Shown piece after piece: positions 44,850-52,916 of a DNA stretch of 64,000 nt. Position 1 is the stretch's first letter. The number at the start of each line of letters is the position of its first letter. The position numbers were made by a program, and so were the translations under genes. The DNA comes from Pseudohongiella sp. (GTDB taxonomy: Bacteria; Pseudomonadota; Gammaproteobacteria; Pseudomonadales; Pseudohongiellaceae), in NCBI RefSeq assembly GCF_011050365.1, contig NZ_DRFV01000001.1:1-64000 (forward strand). The letters are read 5' to 3'. The notes under the pieces are model-generated. The model saw nothing but the letters and a program-made list of their open reading frames with translations. It was not told the DNA's origin and searched no databases.

Positions 44850-47153
44850 ATGCGTGGCGCGTTGATTGTTGTCTTGCCCTTCATTCTTGTCGCCTGCGAG
44901 CGGGCAGCAACACAGATGACGGACGGGTCCGGTGAACAACTGACCATCGAGCGCCTCTACGGCTCGCCGGATCTGACCGGCCCAACGGCCCGCAATGTGC
45001 AGTTCTCACCCGATGGCAGTCGCATCAGCTTCCTGCGCGCAAAAGACGATGACCGCACCGTGCAGGATTTGTGGGCAATGGATGTTGCCACCGGTGAGGC
45101 CTATTTGTTGGTCGATGCGCGCCAGCTGGTACCAGAAGAGCGCGAGCTGACGGAGGCTGAAATCCAGTTCCGCGAGCGATCGCGCATCACCTCTTCCGGG
45201 GTGGTGACCTATCAATGGGACGAAACAGGCGCTGCGGTTCTGGTGCCTCTGGACGGCGATGTGTTCTACGTCGATGTGGAAAGCACACAAACCCGCCGCC
45301 TGACCGAAACAGAGGCGTTTGAGACCGACGCCAAGGTCAGTCCGAACGGCGGCTTCGTCTCCTTTATCCGCGACCAGAATCTATGGATACATGATCTTTC
45401 TACCGGGGAAGAGCGTGCCCTGACGACCGAAGGCGGCGGTGACATCAGCTGGGGCATGGCCGAGTTTGTTGCCCAGGAAGAGATGAGCCGCTATACCGGT
45501 TACTGGTGGTCGCCCGATGACAGCCGCATCGCGGTTGCACGCGTTGATGAAAGCCCGGTAATGGTGGTGGAGCGCTTCGGCATTTCTGCCGACGCCGTTT
45601 CGGTGTCAGAACAGCGGTATCCGCGGGCCGGCACGCCAAATGCCCTGGTGACACTGCACGTCATCGACCTTGGCTCTGGCGACATGGTTGAGGCCTCTGG
45701 CGACATGGGCGAGAAAGCCGAGATAGCCGAGATAGCCGAGATGGATCTGGGCAGCGATACCGACATCTACCTCAGCCGCGTCAACTGGAGCGAGTCTGGC
45801 GAGACCTTATGGGTGCAGCGACAGAATCGGGCGCAGACGCAGTGGGACCTGCTTGCACTTGATCCGCGCACGGGTGCTGAAGACACAACACGACGTATCA
45901 CAGAGCAGGCAGATACCTGGATCAATCTGGCGCACGATCTGCAAACACTTGCCGGTGGCGGTCTGCTCTATCTCAGCGAACAATCCGGCTTTCGCCATAT
46001 TCGTCATGTCGGCGCAGATGGCGTAGCCCGCGATATCACATCGGGAGATTGGGTGGTCGATAGCCTGGAAGCCGTCGACGAGGACGCGGGTATTGTCTGG
46101 TTCTCTGGCTGGAGGGATACACCACTGGAACGCCACCTGTACTCAGTGAGCCTTGATGGCGGCGAACCGCAGCGTATTACGTCTGGCGAAGGACGCTGGA
46201 ACGTATCGGTCGGTTCTGGCGGATCAGGCTTTATCGGCACTTACTCCGACATCGACACCCCGCCCAACACCGGGCTGTATTCCATTGCAGGTGAACGCAT
46301 TGCCTGGGTGGAGGAAAACCCGCTGGACCAGGCTCATCCTTACGCGCCTTATCTGGCGCGTCATGTCCGGCCCGAGTATGGCACACTGACGGCCGCAGAC
46401 GGGCAGACCGAACTGCACTGGCAGATGTATCGGTCGGACCACTGCACGGCAGCGACGCCCTGCCCAGCCATCGTTCAGGTGTATGGCGGGCCCGGCGTAC
46501 AGACTGTCACCAGGGGATGGCAGTCACTGCGCGATCAGATTCTTGCCCAGTCCGGCTACGTGCTTTTTAAGGTCGATAACCGAGGCAGTTCAAACCGGGG
46601 CCATGCCTTTGAAGCGCCGCTGCATCTGCGCATGGGTATTCTTGAAGTTGAGGACCAACTGGCCGGGCTGGACTGGCTGCAGGCGCGTGATTTTGTGGAC
46701 GCCAACAGAGTGGGTCTGTGGGGCTGGTCCTATGGCGGCTACATGACATTGATGACCACGCTGCAGGCGCCGGGCAGGTTTGCCGCAGGCATTGCCGGGG
46801 CGCCGGTTACGGACTGGGCGCTATACGACACACACTACACCGAACGCTTCATGTCGACCCCGCAGGACAATGCCGACGGGTATGACGCCGGCTCGGTCTT
46901 TGCCCACCTTGATGGTTACCAGACCCCTCTGCTGATTATTCACGGCATGGCGGATGACAACGTGACGTTTGATCACTCCACCCGATTGTTCGCAGAGCTG
47001 CAAGAGCGCGGCCAGGTGTTCGAGATAATGACCTACCCAGGCCAACGCCACGGCATCCGCCCGCCCGCTCTGCAGACTCACTTGCTCAGAACGCAAATGG
47101 CGTTTTTCAACCGGTACTTGAGGGGCGAAAACAACGAAGGCAAGTCAATCTAA
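44850..47153 (+). CDS. S9 dipeptidyl-peptidase-IV-like lipoprotein
   Basis: A 767-residue protein with a lipoprotein signal (lipobox LVAC). An N-terminal eight-bladed propeller (DPP-IV type: RNVQFSPDGSRISFLRAKDD, EFVAQEEMSRYTGYWWSPDD) precedes the alpha/beta-hydrolase domain with S627 in GWSYGGYMTL, an aspartate at 702-703 in ADDNV, and H734 in GQRHGI. The EE pair in the propeller (VAQEEMSRYTGYWW) is the dipeptide-recognition element, so it should remove N-terminal X-Pro dipeptides outside the cytoplasm. The gene is monocistronic. Confidence 0.94.
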   Translation: MRGALIVVLPFILVACERAATQMTDGSGEQLTIERLYGSPDLTGPTARNVQFSPDGSRISFLRAKDDDRTVQDLWAMDVATGEAYLLVDARQLVPEERELTEAEIQFRERSRITSSGVVTYQWDETGAAVLVPLDGDVFYVDVESTQTRRLTETEAFETDAKVSPNGGFVSFIRDQNLWIHDLSTGEERALTTEGGGDISWGMAEFVAQEEMSRYTGYWWSPDDSRIAVARVDESPVMVVERFGISADAVSVSEQRYPRAGTPNALVTLHVIDLGSGDMVEASGDMGEKAEIAEIAEMDLGSDTDIYLSRVNWSESGETLWVQRQNRAQTQWDLLALDPRTGAEDTTRRITEQADTWINLAHDLQTLAGGGLLYLSEQSGFRHIRHVGADGVARDITSGDWVVDSLEAVDEDAGIVWFSGWRDTPLERHLYSVSLDGGEPQRITSGEGRWNVSVGSGGSGFIGTYSDIDTPPNTGLYSIAGERIAWVEENPLDQAHPYAPYLARHVRPEYGTLTAADGQTELHWQMYRSDHCTAATPCPAIVQVYGGPGVQTVTRGWQSLRDQILAQSGYVLFKVDNRGSSNRGHAFEAPLHLRMGILEVEDQLAGLDWLQARDFVDANRVGLWGWSYGGYMTLMTTLQAPGRFAAGIAGAPVTDWALYDTHYTERFMSTPQDNADGYDAGSVFAHLDGYQTPLLIIHGMADDNVTFDHSTRLFAELQERGQVFEIMTYPGQRHGIRPPALQTHLLRTQMAFFNRYLRGENNEGKSI

Positions 47154-47249
47154 GAGGAGGGTAACCGAAGGGCTCAACCGAGGAGGCTGCTCGCACTGCT
47201 CTGACGGCTAACATGAACCAGCCACTTACACAGTTATTTTTACACTCTC

Positions 47250-47411
47250 TCAGCGCTGTCCAGTGCTCGTGCTTTCATTCACATACAACCAGCGTCCGTT
47301 CTTTCGCACGAACCGCGATTCCTCATGATGTAGTTGAATCCGCCCATCGGGTTCGCGCCAGTATGCCTTGAACTTAATCAGGGATGCCAACGGTGACGGG
47401 TAAATTGATAT
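47250..47411 (-). pseudogene. YchJ-like C-terminal remnant (copy 1)
   Basis: A 54-codon open stretch without a start codon encodes KAYWREPDGRIQLHHEESRF, then VRKNGRWLYVN. This matches the C-terminus of YchJ/UPF0225 SEC-C proteins (LHE-SRFVR-GRWYYVDG pattern). No N-terminal SEC-C motif is present. A close second copy lies at 49290-49493 in the same orientation, bracketing the FG-GAP gene. Confidence 0.75.
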
Positions 47412-47477
47412 CTATTTTGAAATGAAGCCGGATGTGCAATTCCAGACCTCTGCTATAGGGGGCAGTGAACAGGCGAA

Positions 47478-47502
47478 CGGCGGCTAGTGAAAAAAGCCGC
47501 CG
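47478..47502. other. 8-bp stem hairpin upstream of the FG-GAP gene
   Basis: CGGCGGCT and AGCCGCCG flank a 9-base A-rich loop. There is no T-tract. It lies in the 175 bases between the YchJ-like remnant and the FG-GAP gene; the rest of that gap shows nothing else recognisable. Confidence 0.5.
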
Positions 47503-47586
47503 CCAAGCGCATATTTATTTTGATGGACAATTCCGTAAGACTGGTGTAACAAAGGCAATCTTTTATTCATATCCGGTGGTTTATTC

Positions 47587-49293
47587 ATGCTTCTGATGTT
47601 CACGCGCCCGTCTCTCTGCCAGATAACCTGCCTGTCAAATGCTCACCAGAAATTGTTGCCACTGCTGGTTGGCATCGCTGTTTCCGGAGTTGCCTCCGAT
47701 GTTATGGCGCAACCGGCAACACGATCCATTTACCAGGCCGGCTCGATTGAATATGGACGCATCCTCTTGCCCACTGATTTGCCCAGTACAATTTTCACTT
47801 ATTTTGAAGACGTCAACCGCGATGGTCATACCGACCTAGTCATCACCGGCTTCACACCGGTCGATCAGCCGCGGCAAGGCGCCCGTCCGGGCAGCATTAT
47901 GTTGAACAATGGCGACAATACCTTCCGTTCTGCTACCGGCGACCGGCCGCAATCAGAATGGGTCCGAGAAGTGCTGGTTGAGGACTTCGACAGTGATGGC
48001 ATTGACGATCTGTTTCTGGCCGATCACGGCTGGGACACGCATCCATTTCCTGGCTTCCAGAACCAGCTCATGCTGGGCACAGGCACCGGATTTGTGGATG
48101 CCAGTTCACGCCTGCCGGTGCTTGAGGACTTCACTCACAACGCCGCTGCCGGCGACATCAATGGCGATGGTCATATTGATATCCTGGTTACCAACAATCC
48201 ACTTGGTAGTGCCAGCGAGCGCAATTATTTTTTAATGAACCAGGGCGATGCCACCTTTGTGCTTGACCGGACTCGTATGCCGGCGTCCTTGTTGGCAAGT
48301 AACGTGCCGGGCACCTGGGCGGTGGAGCTGGCTGATCTGGACATGGATGGCCATGTCGACCTGATCGTCGGGCGCGTCGAAAACGAGGGCAGCGCTCCCA
48401 GCCGGGTCTACTGGAACGCGGGTGATGGTAATTTTGCCAGCGCGCAGGAGACTCTGCTGCCTGCCATGAGCCGTTTCGTGCCCAGCGGTCTGTACGCCGT
48501 AATTGAAGCCATGGCGTTTGATCTCAATGCAGATGGCGTGCGGGACATTCAGCTCAGTGCCTACAACAGCAGCTACAAGGGCCTGGGTACTCAGTTTCTC
48601 TACAATATGGGCAACCGACAGTTTGTTGATCGCACCAGCGTCTGTATTGGCGGTGATACCCAGGACCCATCGCCGGAACGGGAAACCCCTTATTTTCTGC
48701 GGCTGCACGACATCAATGGCGATGGTTTCCCCGAACTGTCATTCGACAATAGCCGCGACAGCTTGACCCAAAGCACGGTGTTTCTGGAAAACTCGGCCGG
48801 AGGCAAATGGCGTGCTATAACGCGTGGCGCGCTCAGCGCCGACAGTGAAGCGTTGAAGCTGATTCAAGGCTCGCATGCGATTAAAGGACTCAATCAAACC
48901 GGCTATGCCGACGTTTTTGTCTTTGACAACAATGGCACCAAAACACTAGGTATGAATTACCTGCCCATCACCCACCAGCCGCAAGTGACTGTGGCCAATC
49001 GCTTTGATGAATGCAGCAATCAAGTGCGCTCACTGGTGGCAGCCAATGAGTTCGGTGATCTGGATGTAAGGTTCAAGCTGATTCAATCCGAGCCCACGAT
49101 TCGCATTCAGATAATACCCGAAACCCTGAGCGATGTGACGCAACTGCCCGCCAAATCGGCCTCATTCAACAGTGCCACTGGCATATTGACGATGCCTGAG
49201 TTGCATGTGGACGACGCAGTCGCCTACCGCAATCTGCAGTTCAGACTGATAGATGGCGACCTGCTGATTTTTGAACTGGTGGCGCTGGACTAG
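47587..49293 (+). CDS. Exported FG-GAP/VCBS repeat protein
   Basis: A 568-residue protein with a long n-region and signal (ending DVMAQPAT). At least six calcium-binding FG-GAP/VCBS repeats follow, each with a D-x-[DN]-x-DG-x-x-D core: DVNRDGHTDL, DFDSDGIDDL, DINGDGHIDI, DLDMDGHVDL, DLNADGVRDI and DINGDGFPEL. They should form an integrin-like beta-propeller in the outer surface or periplasm. A C-terminal beta domain of unknown type follows (about 440-568). The gene is bracketed by two YchJ-like remnants, so it may have been inserted or duplicated in that locus. Confidence 0.88.
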   Translation: MLLMFTRPSLCQITCLSNAHQKLLPLLVGIAVSGVASDVMAQPATRSIYQAGSIEYGRILLPTDLPSTIFTYFEDVNRDGHTDLVITGFTPVDQPRQGARPGSIMLNNGDNTFRSATGDRPQSEWVREVLVEDFDSDGIDDLFLADHGWDTHPFPGFQNQLMLGTGTGFVDASSRLPVLEDFTHNAAAGDINGDGHIDILVTNNPLGSASERNYFLMNQGDATFVLDRTRMPASLLASNVPGTWAVELADLDMDGHVDLIVGRVENEGSAPSRVYWNAGDGNFASAQETLLPAMSRFVPSGLYAVIEAMAFDLNADGVRDIQLSAYNSSYKGLGTQFLYNMGNRQFVDRTSVCIGGDTQDPSPERETPYFLRLHDINGDGFPELSFDNSRDSLTQSTVFLENSAGGKWRAITRGALSADSEALKLIQGSHAIKGLNQTGYADVFVFDNNGTKTLGMNYLPITHQPQVTVANRFDECSNQVRSLVAANEFGDLDVRFKLIQSEPTIRIQIIPETLSDVTQLPAKSASFNSATGILTMPELHVDDAVAYRNLQFRLIDGDLLIFELVALD

Positions 49294-49493
49294 GTCGGTA
49301 GCGCGTCCACGTACAGCCAGCGCCCGGCCTGCCGAATAAACCGCGATGTTTCATGGTGCAACTGAAGTTGTCCGTCGGCATCGCGCCAGAATGCTTTGGA
49401 CTCGGCCGTGGCGATATTGCCCTGCTGTTGGCTGTGTATGACTTCCAGCCTGGTAGAAGCGGAAAAGCTCGCTGGCGTGTTCTGAGTAGTAGC
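49290..49493 (-). pseudogene. YchJ-like C-terminal remnant (copy 2)
   Basis: A 68-codon open stretch, without a good start, encodes KAFWRDADGQLQLHHETSRF, then IRQAGRWLYVDALPT. It is the same YchJ/UPF0225 C-terminal segment as at 47250-47411, with clear amino-acid similarity but different bases, so the duplication is not recent. Its stop overlaps the stop of the FG-GAP gene. A separate frame with ATG at 49497 lies over it but does not match YchJ. Confidence 0.75.
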
Positions 49494-49509
49494 TCATTTT
49501 GAGGCGTCT

Positions 49510-51702
49510 CTAGTCCAGCACTCTCAGAAACTCACCCACCACCCGGTATCGGCTGGTATCGTCTTCAGTCAGCACAAGCGTCTCAAATGCTGGATCGGAA
49601 GTGCGTGGTTTCAGCAGGATTCTCTGATGTGCCCAGCCATCGCCATCTTCCGATTTGATGCTCTCGTATTCCTTGACGGTGTAGTGCGAACCACTGTCGT
49701 CATCAATGATGTCTGAATGCTCAACCAGGACGATCTTTCCGTTTCGGCTGCCGCCCTGATCGGTCCGGAACAGACACACAGCGCCATTCGGGATTATCCG
49801 GTTCATGGACTCGCCCTGGACTTTGCACGCGAACAGGCTTTTGTCAGCGCGCTCGCCGTCAGGAAGAACAATCCAGTCGTCTATTTCGGCCTGTTGCTGT
49901 TCGCTGAAGCTGCCAGCAGCCGGGAGCAGGCAATACAGTGGCACGGCATTGACGTAAGGCTGGACTTTAACTGGCGGCAATTCGACAACATTGTCTGGCG
50001 GCGCGATGTCGCGCGGTATGTGCTTGGCCAGGTACTCGCGGAAATCGGGATCGCAGGCGTAAACAAAGGTACCTCTGATACCGCGCAGCATGATGGTTTT
50101 GTAGATGTTGAGAATATAACGCTTCAGTTGCTCCGGATCTGTTATTGACTGTTTACCGTTGCGGTCGAAATACAACTCAGGTCGGATGATGATTTCGCCC
50201 TTGGTCTTGTCGTAGCCGATCTCGCGGCCGAATATGATGCCGGCATAGTTCAGGTCATATCCCTGTGTGGTGTGGATACAGCCCACCTCAGTTGCCGATC
50301 CTTCCGCGTTGATCCAGTCCGAGCTGGTGCTGTTCCATCGCAGCTTTATGTTCTCGATTTCAATGTCGAATTTGTCGCGCTCTTTGTTGGAGACCCAGGG
50401 CCACGAGTAACCGGCAATCATTCGGGATAAACCAACATCACTCTCCTTTTCCTGAATCTTTTTCTGGAACTCCCGGAAACTGTCAAACAGTTTGAACTCG
50501 TAGGACCTGGACGTATGTTTTGCCGACTCAGCCAGGCGGGCATTGAGCAGCTCATCCACAAACTTCACATAGGGGTTGCCGCCCAGCACTCGGAACTGGG
50601 AAACCAGTTCCTGTACTTCGGTGTCTGGTGATGCTTTCAGGGCCGTGAAAACGTCTGCGGCGGCATCCGATGGTTTTATGGTCTGATCGGTGTCGTAAAA
50701 GAATACGGCCCGGCTGGATTGTTTGCGGACCCAGTCAACTTCGCTGCACCGCTTTGGATCGAAGCCCAGAGCGATGGATGTCTTGTCGAACGCACCGTAA
50801 TAGGCACCGAGGTTTATCCGTTGGCGTAAGCGATGGGCTTCATCCACCAGCACGATGTCGTAGTCTTGCTTAGCGAGTTCTGCCGGGCCAATAACCATGT
50901 TGGATTTCAGGCCCGCAATGTTCGAGAAAGCCTTTTGTAAGGTTTTCCGGAAAGACGACATGGGCACAACCAGCGCCATGCGAGGCTTTCGGCCGTACTT
51001 TTCGCGCAACCGAAACAGCAGTTCCTTGATTTCGGCCTCTTCGCTGGAGAATTCCTGAAAGTTGAAGTCATCGTTGTCTGACTGCAAAAGTTTGAACAGG
51101 AATATCGCCAGCACGGATTTACCCGTCCCCGCACCACCCTGAACTACCAGCGTGCGTGTGGTGTCGCTCACCAATGAGTGCATGATGCCCAGCAGCCCCT
51201 GGCGCTGGTCGGCCGACAGCGCCTTGTAGGGTGAGTATTTAAACAGGTCAGAGTTGTCCAGATGATCCAGTGAGTGCTGGGTCACGCCCTTTGCCCGAAG
51301 CTGATCCCAGAGCTGCTGGAAGATGTCGGCGTAGAGGATGTCCTTCTGGTAGTAGTTGTGATCCGCCAGTCCCAGGTTGCCGTTCAGCAGTTTGAACCGG
51401 CCATCGGCGGACATGTATTTGATCAGATTGGACTCAATGTCCAGCGTGGCGGATTTGTTGAACTTCAGGCTGGTGATCAGGTGAACCACTGACAGGTGGC
51501 GTTTGGCGTCATGTTTCAGATGGGTTGTCATGCGGGCGACCGCATCAGCGGTTTCACCAACGTAAGCCAAGCGCTTGTTGTCATCGCTCAGCACATAGAC
51601 CAGCGGCCAGTAGTTCTGTGCAAATGAGTTGGCGCGAATATCGCTCAGCTGCTTGTCGCTGAAGGCATAGCGGCTGACTTCAATGACGGGAGGCCTGCTC
51701 AT
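49510..51702 (-). CDS. GIY-YIG nuclease - DUF2075 helicase - LexA-like autoprotease fusion
   Basis: A 730-residue protein with three modules. Residues 33-100 form a GIY-YIG nuclease (YVL 36-38, YVG 47-49, likely catalytic E91). Residues 180-560 form a DUF2075 P-loop helicase (Walker A GGAGTGKS 189-196, Walker B DEAHRL). Residues 580-730 match the S24 peptidase domain of LexA/UmuD: a putative self-cleavage bond A596-G597 in PLYCLLPAAGSF, catalytic S632 in GESMN, and K677 in YTVKEY. Spacings are close to UmuD (cleavage site to Ser about 36). The start ATG overlaps the stop of the MazG-like gene by 4 bp. A DNA-damage or phage-triggered nuclease-helicase is inferred. Confidence 0.88.
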   Translation of the reverse strand: MSRPPVIEVSRYAFSDKQLSDIRANSFAQNYWPLVYVLSDDNKRLAYVGETADAVARMTTHLKHDAKRHLSVVHLITSLKFNKSATLDIESNLIKYMSADGRFKLLNGNLGLADHNYYQKDILYADIFQQLWDQLRAKGVTQHSLDHLDNSDLFKYSPYKALSADQRQGLLGIMHSLVSDTTRTLVVQGGAGTGKSVLAIFLFKLLQSDNDDFNFQEFSSEEAEIKELLFRLREKYGRKPRMALVVPMSSFRKTLQKAFSNIAGLKSNMVIGPAELAKQDYDIVLVDEAHRLRQRINLGAYYGAFDKTSIALGFDPKRCSEVDWVRKQSSRAVFFYDTDQTIKPSDAAADVFTALKASPDTEVQELVSQFRVLGGNPYVKFVDELLNARLAESAKHTSRSYEFKLFDSFREFQKKIQEKESDVGLSRMIAGYSWPWVSNKERDKFDIEIENIKLRWNSTSSDWINAEGSATEVGCIHTTQGYDLNYAGIIFGREIGYDKTKGEIIIRPELYFDRNGKQSITDPEQLKRYILNIYKTIMLRGIRGTFVYACDPDFREYLAKHIPRDIAPPDNVVELPPVKVQPYVNAVPLYCLLPAAGSFSEQQQAEIDDWIVLPDGERADKSLFACKVQGESMNRIIPNGAVCLFRTDQGGSRNGKIVLVEHSDIIDDDSGSHYTVKEYESIKSEDGDGWAHQRILLKPRTSDPAFETLVLTEDDTSRYRVVGEFLRVLD

Positions 51703-52019
51703 AACTCATTGTATTTCCTGGCAGTCCCCTTGGCCTTGCTGACCGGGTACTTTTCCTCGTTCTGCCTGATTTTGGCCAGCACGATGTCTTTGACATCCAG
51801 ATCACAGGCATCGGCCAGCAGAAAGGCGAATGCAAAAACGTCAGCCAGCTCTTCCTTGATCTTCTGCTTATCGGCGTCTTCAGGTTGCTTCCACAGGAAG
51901 GCTTCAAGCAGTTCACCGGCTTCGATGCTCAGCGCCAACGACAGATCCTTGGGATTGTGGAACTGCTGCCAGTCACGTTCGTCGCGGAACTTCTTCAGGG
52001 CGTCTATGATTTCATTCAT
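51699..52019 (-). CDS. MazG-like nucleotide pyrophosphohydrolase
   Basis: A 106-residue all-alpha NTP pyrophosphatase. SIEAGELLEAFLW and KEELADVFAFAFLLAD contain the paired ExxE and E-x(3)-D motifs that bind Mg2+ in MazG-type enzymes. It would cleave (d)NTPs to (d)NMP and pyrophosphate. First gene of a two-gene unit, overlapping the GIY-YIG/helicase gene by ATGA, so their products are expected in a fixed ratio. Confidence 0.9.
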   Translation of the reverse strand: MNEIIDALKKFRDERDWQQFHNPKDLSLALSIEAGELLEAFLWKQPEDADKQKIKEELADVFAFAFLLADACDLDVKDIVLAKIRQNEEKYPVSKAKGTARKYNEL

Positions 52020-52502
52020 ATTTTTGGATTTTTGATGAACGGATGGGTGGTCGGTATGATTTCACGTATAAAAAACCGTGACAACTATACATGTCGTAGA
52101 TTACGCGACTCTGGAGTGGGTCGACAGGTTTAACAATTGTCCGCTTCTAGAGCCTATTGGCAATATCCCCTTGGCGGAGATGGAGGCAATATGCTGTCGC
52201 CAGCGGGAAGAGTCGGTTATGGTAGCCTGACCCAAACTAACGAGTCTCCGGAATACCCGGGGCGATTCAGATCACTATCGGATTTCGGCGACTGTGGTGG
52301 TTAGTGGAGTGCTGGATCGATGGTTGAAGGGGGTTGGAGGGGGTGCGGGGACAATCACAATGCCTCGATAAGTGGCATCGTTACATTCCTGTTGAACCAT
52401 AAAGAGATTCGGGTCGAGGTTTTGAGAATAGATGAGTAACATTAGTCCAGAACAGTCACTCAAAATCAGCTCGGCTTTGCTGAATTGTTATTAGGCTTAC
52501 AG
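52020..52502. other. Divergent gap inside the island, no intact gene
   Basis: 483 bases between the MazG-like gene and the Nudix gene, which point away from each other. It must contain both promoters. Base composition is mixed, with a G-rich stretch around 52320-52350. No open frame has a recognisable product; no tRNA or integrase gene is seen. Confidence 0.5.
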
Positions 52503-52916
52503 ATGATAAATGTCACCGCCGCCATCATCCTCCACAATAACCGCGTACTCGCCACTCGGCGTGCACCCCAAAAACACATGGGTGGCTATTGGGAGTTCCC
52601 TGGCGGCAAAATAGAACTCGGCGAGACACCTGAGCAATCACTTGCTCGCGAGCTCCAAGAGGAACTCGGCATAACAGTTCGGGTAGGCGAGCACTTTTTC
52701 TCAAACAAACACAACTATGGCGATAAGCAAATCATGTTGATGTCGTACCTTTGTACTTGGGGCACAGGCGAGTTGATCTTAAACGACCACGACGCCATTC
52801 AGTGGTGCTCTGCCCAAGAGCTCGCTAGCCTGAGGTGGGCCCCCGCAGATATCCCGATAGTACATGCCCTGCAAAACGCCATGGCTAACATTGACACGAG
52901 CCCCCAAACACCGTGA
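52503..52916 (+). CDS. Nudix hydrolase, MutT-like
   Basis: A 137-residue enzyme with a complete Nudix box: G35, E41, R49, E50, E53, E54, G56 (GGKIELGETPEQSLARELQE). It most resembles MutT-type (8-oxo-dGTP) hydrolases, but its location suggests a specialised nucleotide substrate. The ATG at 52503 has no clear ribosome site; a TTG at 52485 is an alternative. GTGA overlap with the next gene makes it the first half of a coupled pair. It differs from the chromosomal background in its more A/T-tolerant codon use. Confidence 0.93.
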   Translation: MINVTAAIILHNNRVLATRRAPQKHMGGYWEFPGGKIELGETPEQSLARELQEELGITVRVGEHFFSNKHNYGDKQIMLMSYLCTWGTGELILNDHDAIQWCSAQELASLRWAPADIPIVHALQNAMANIDTSPQTP

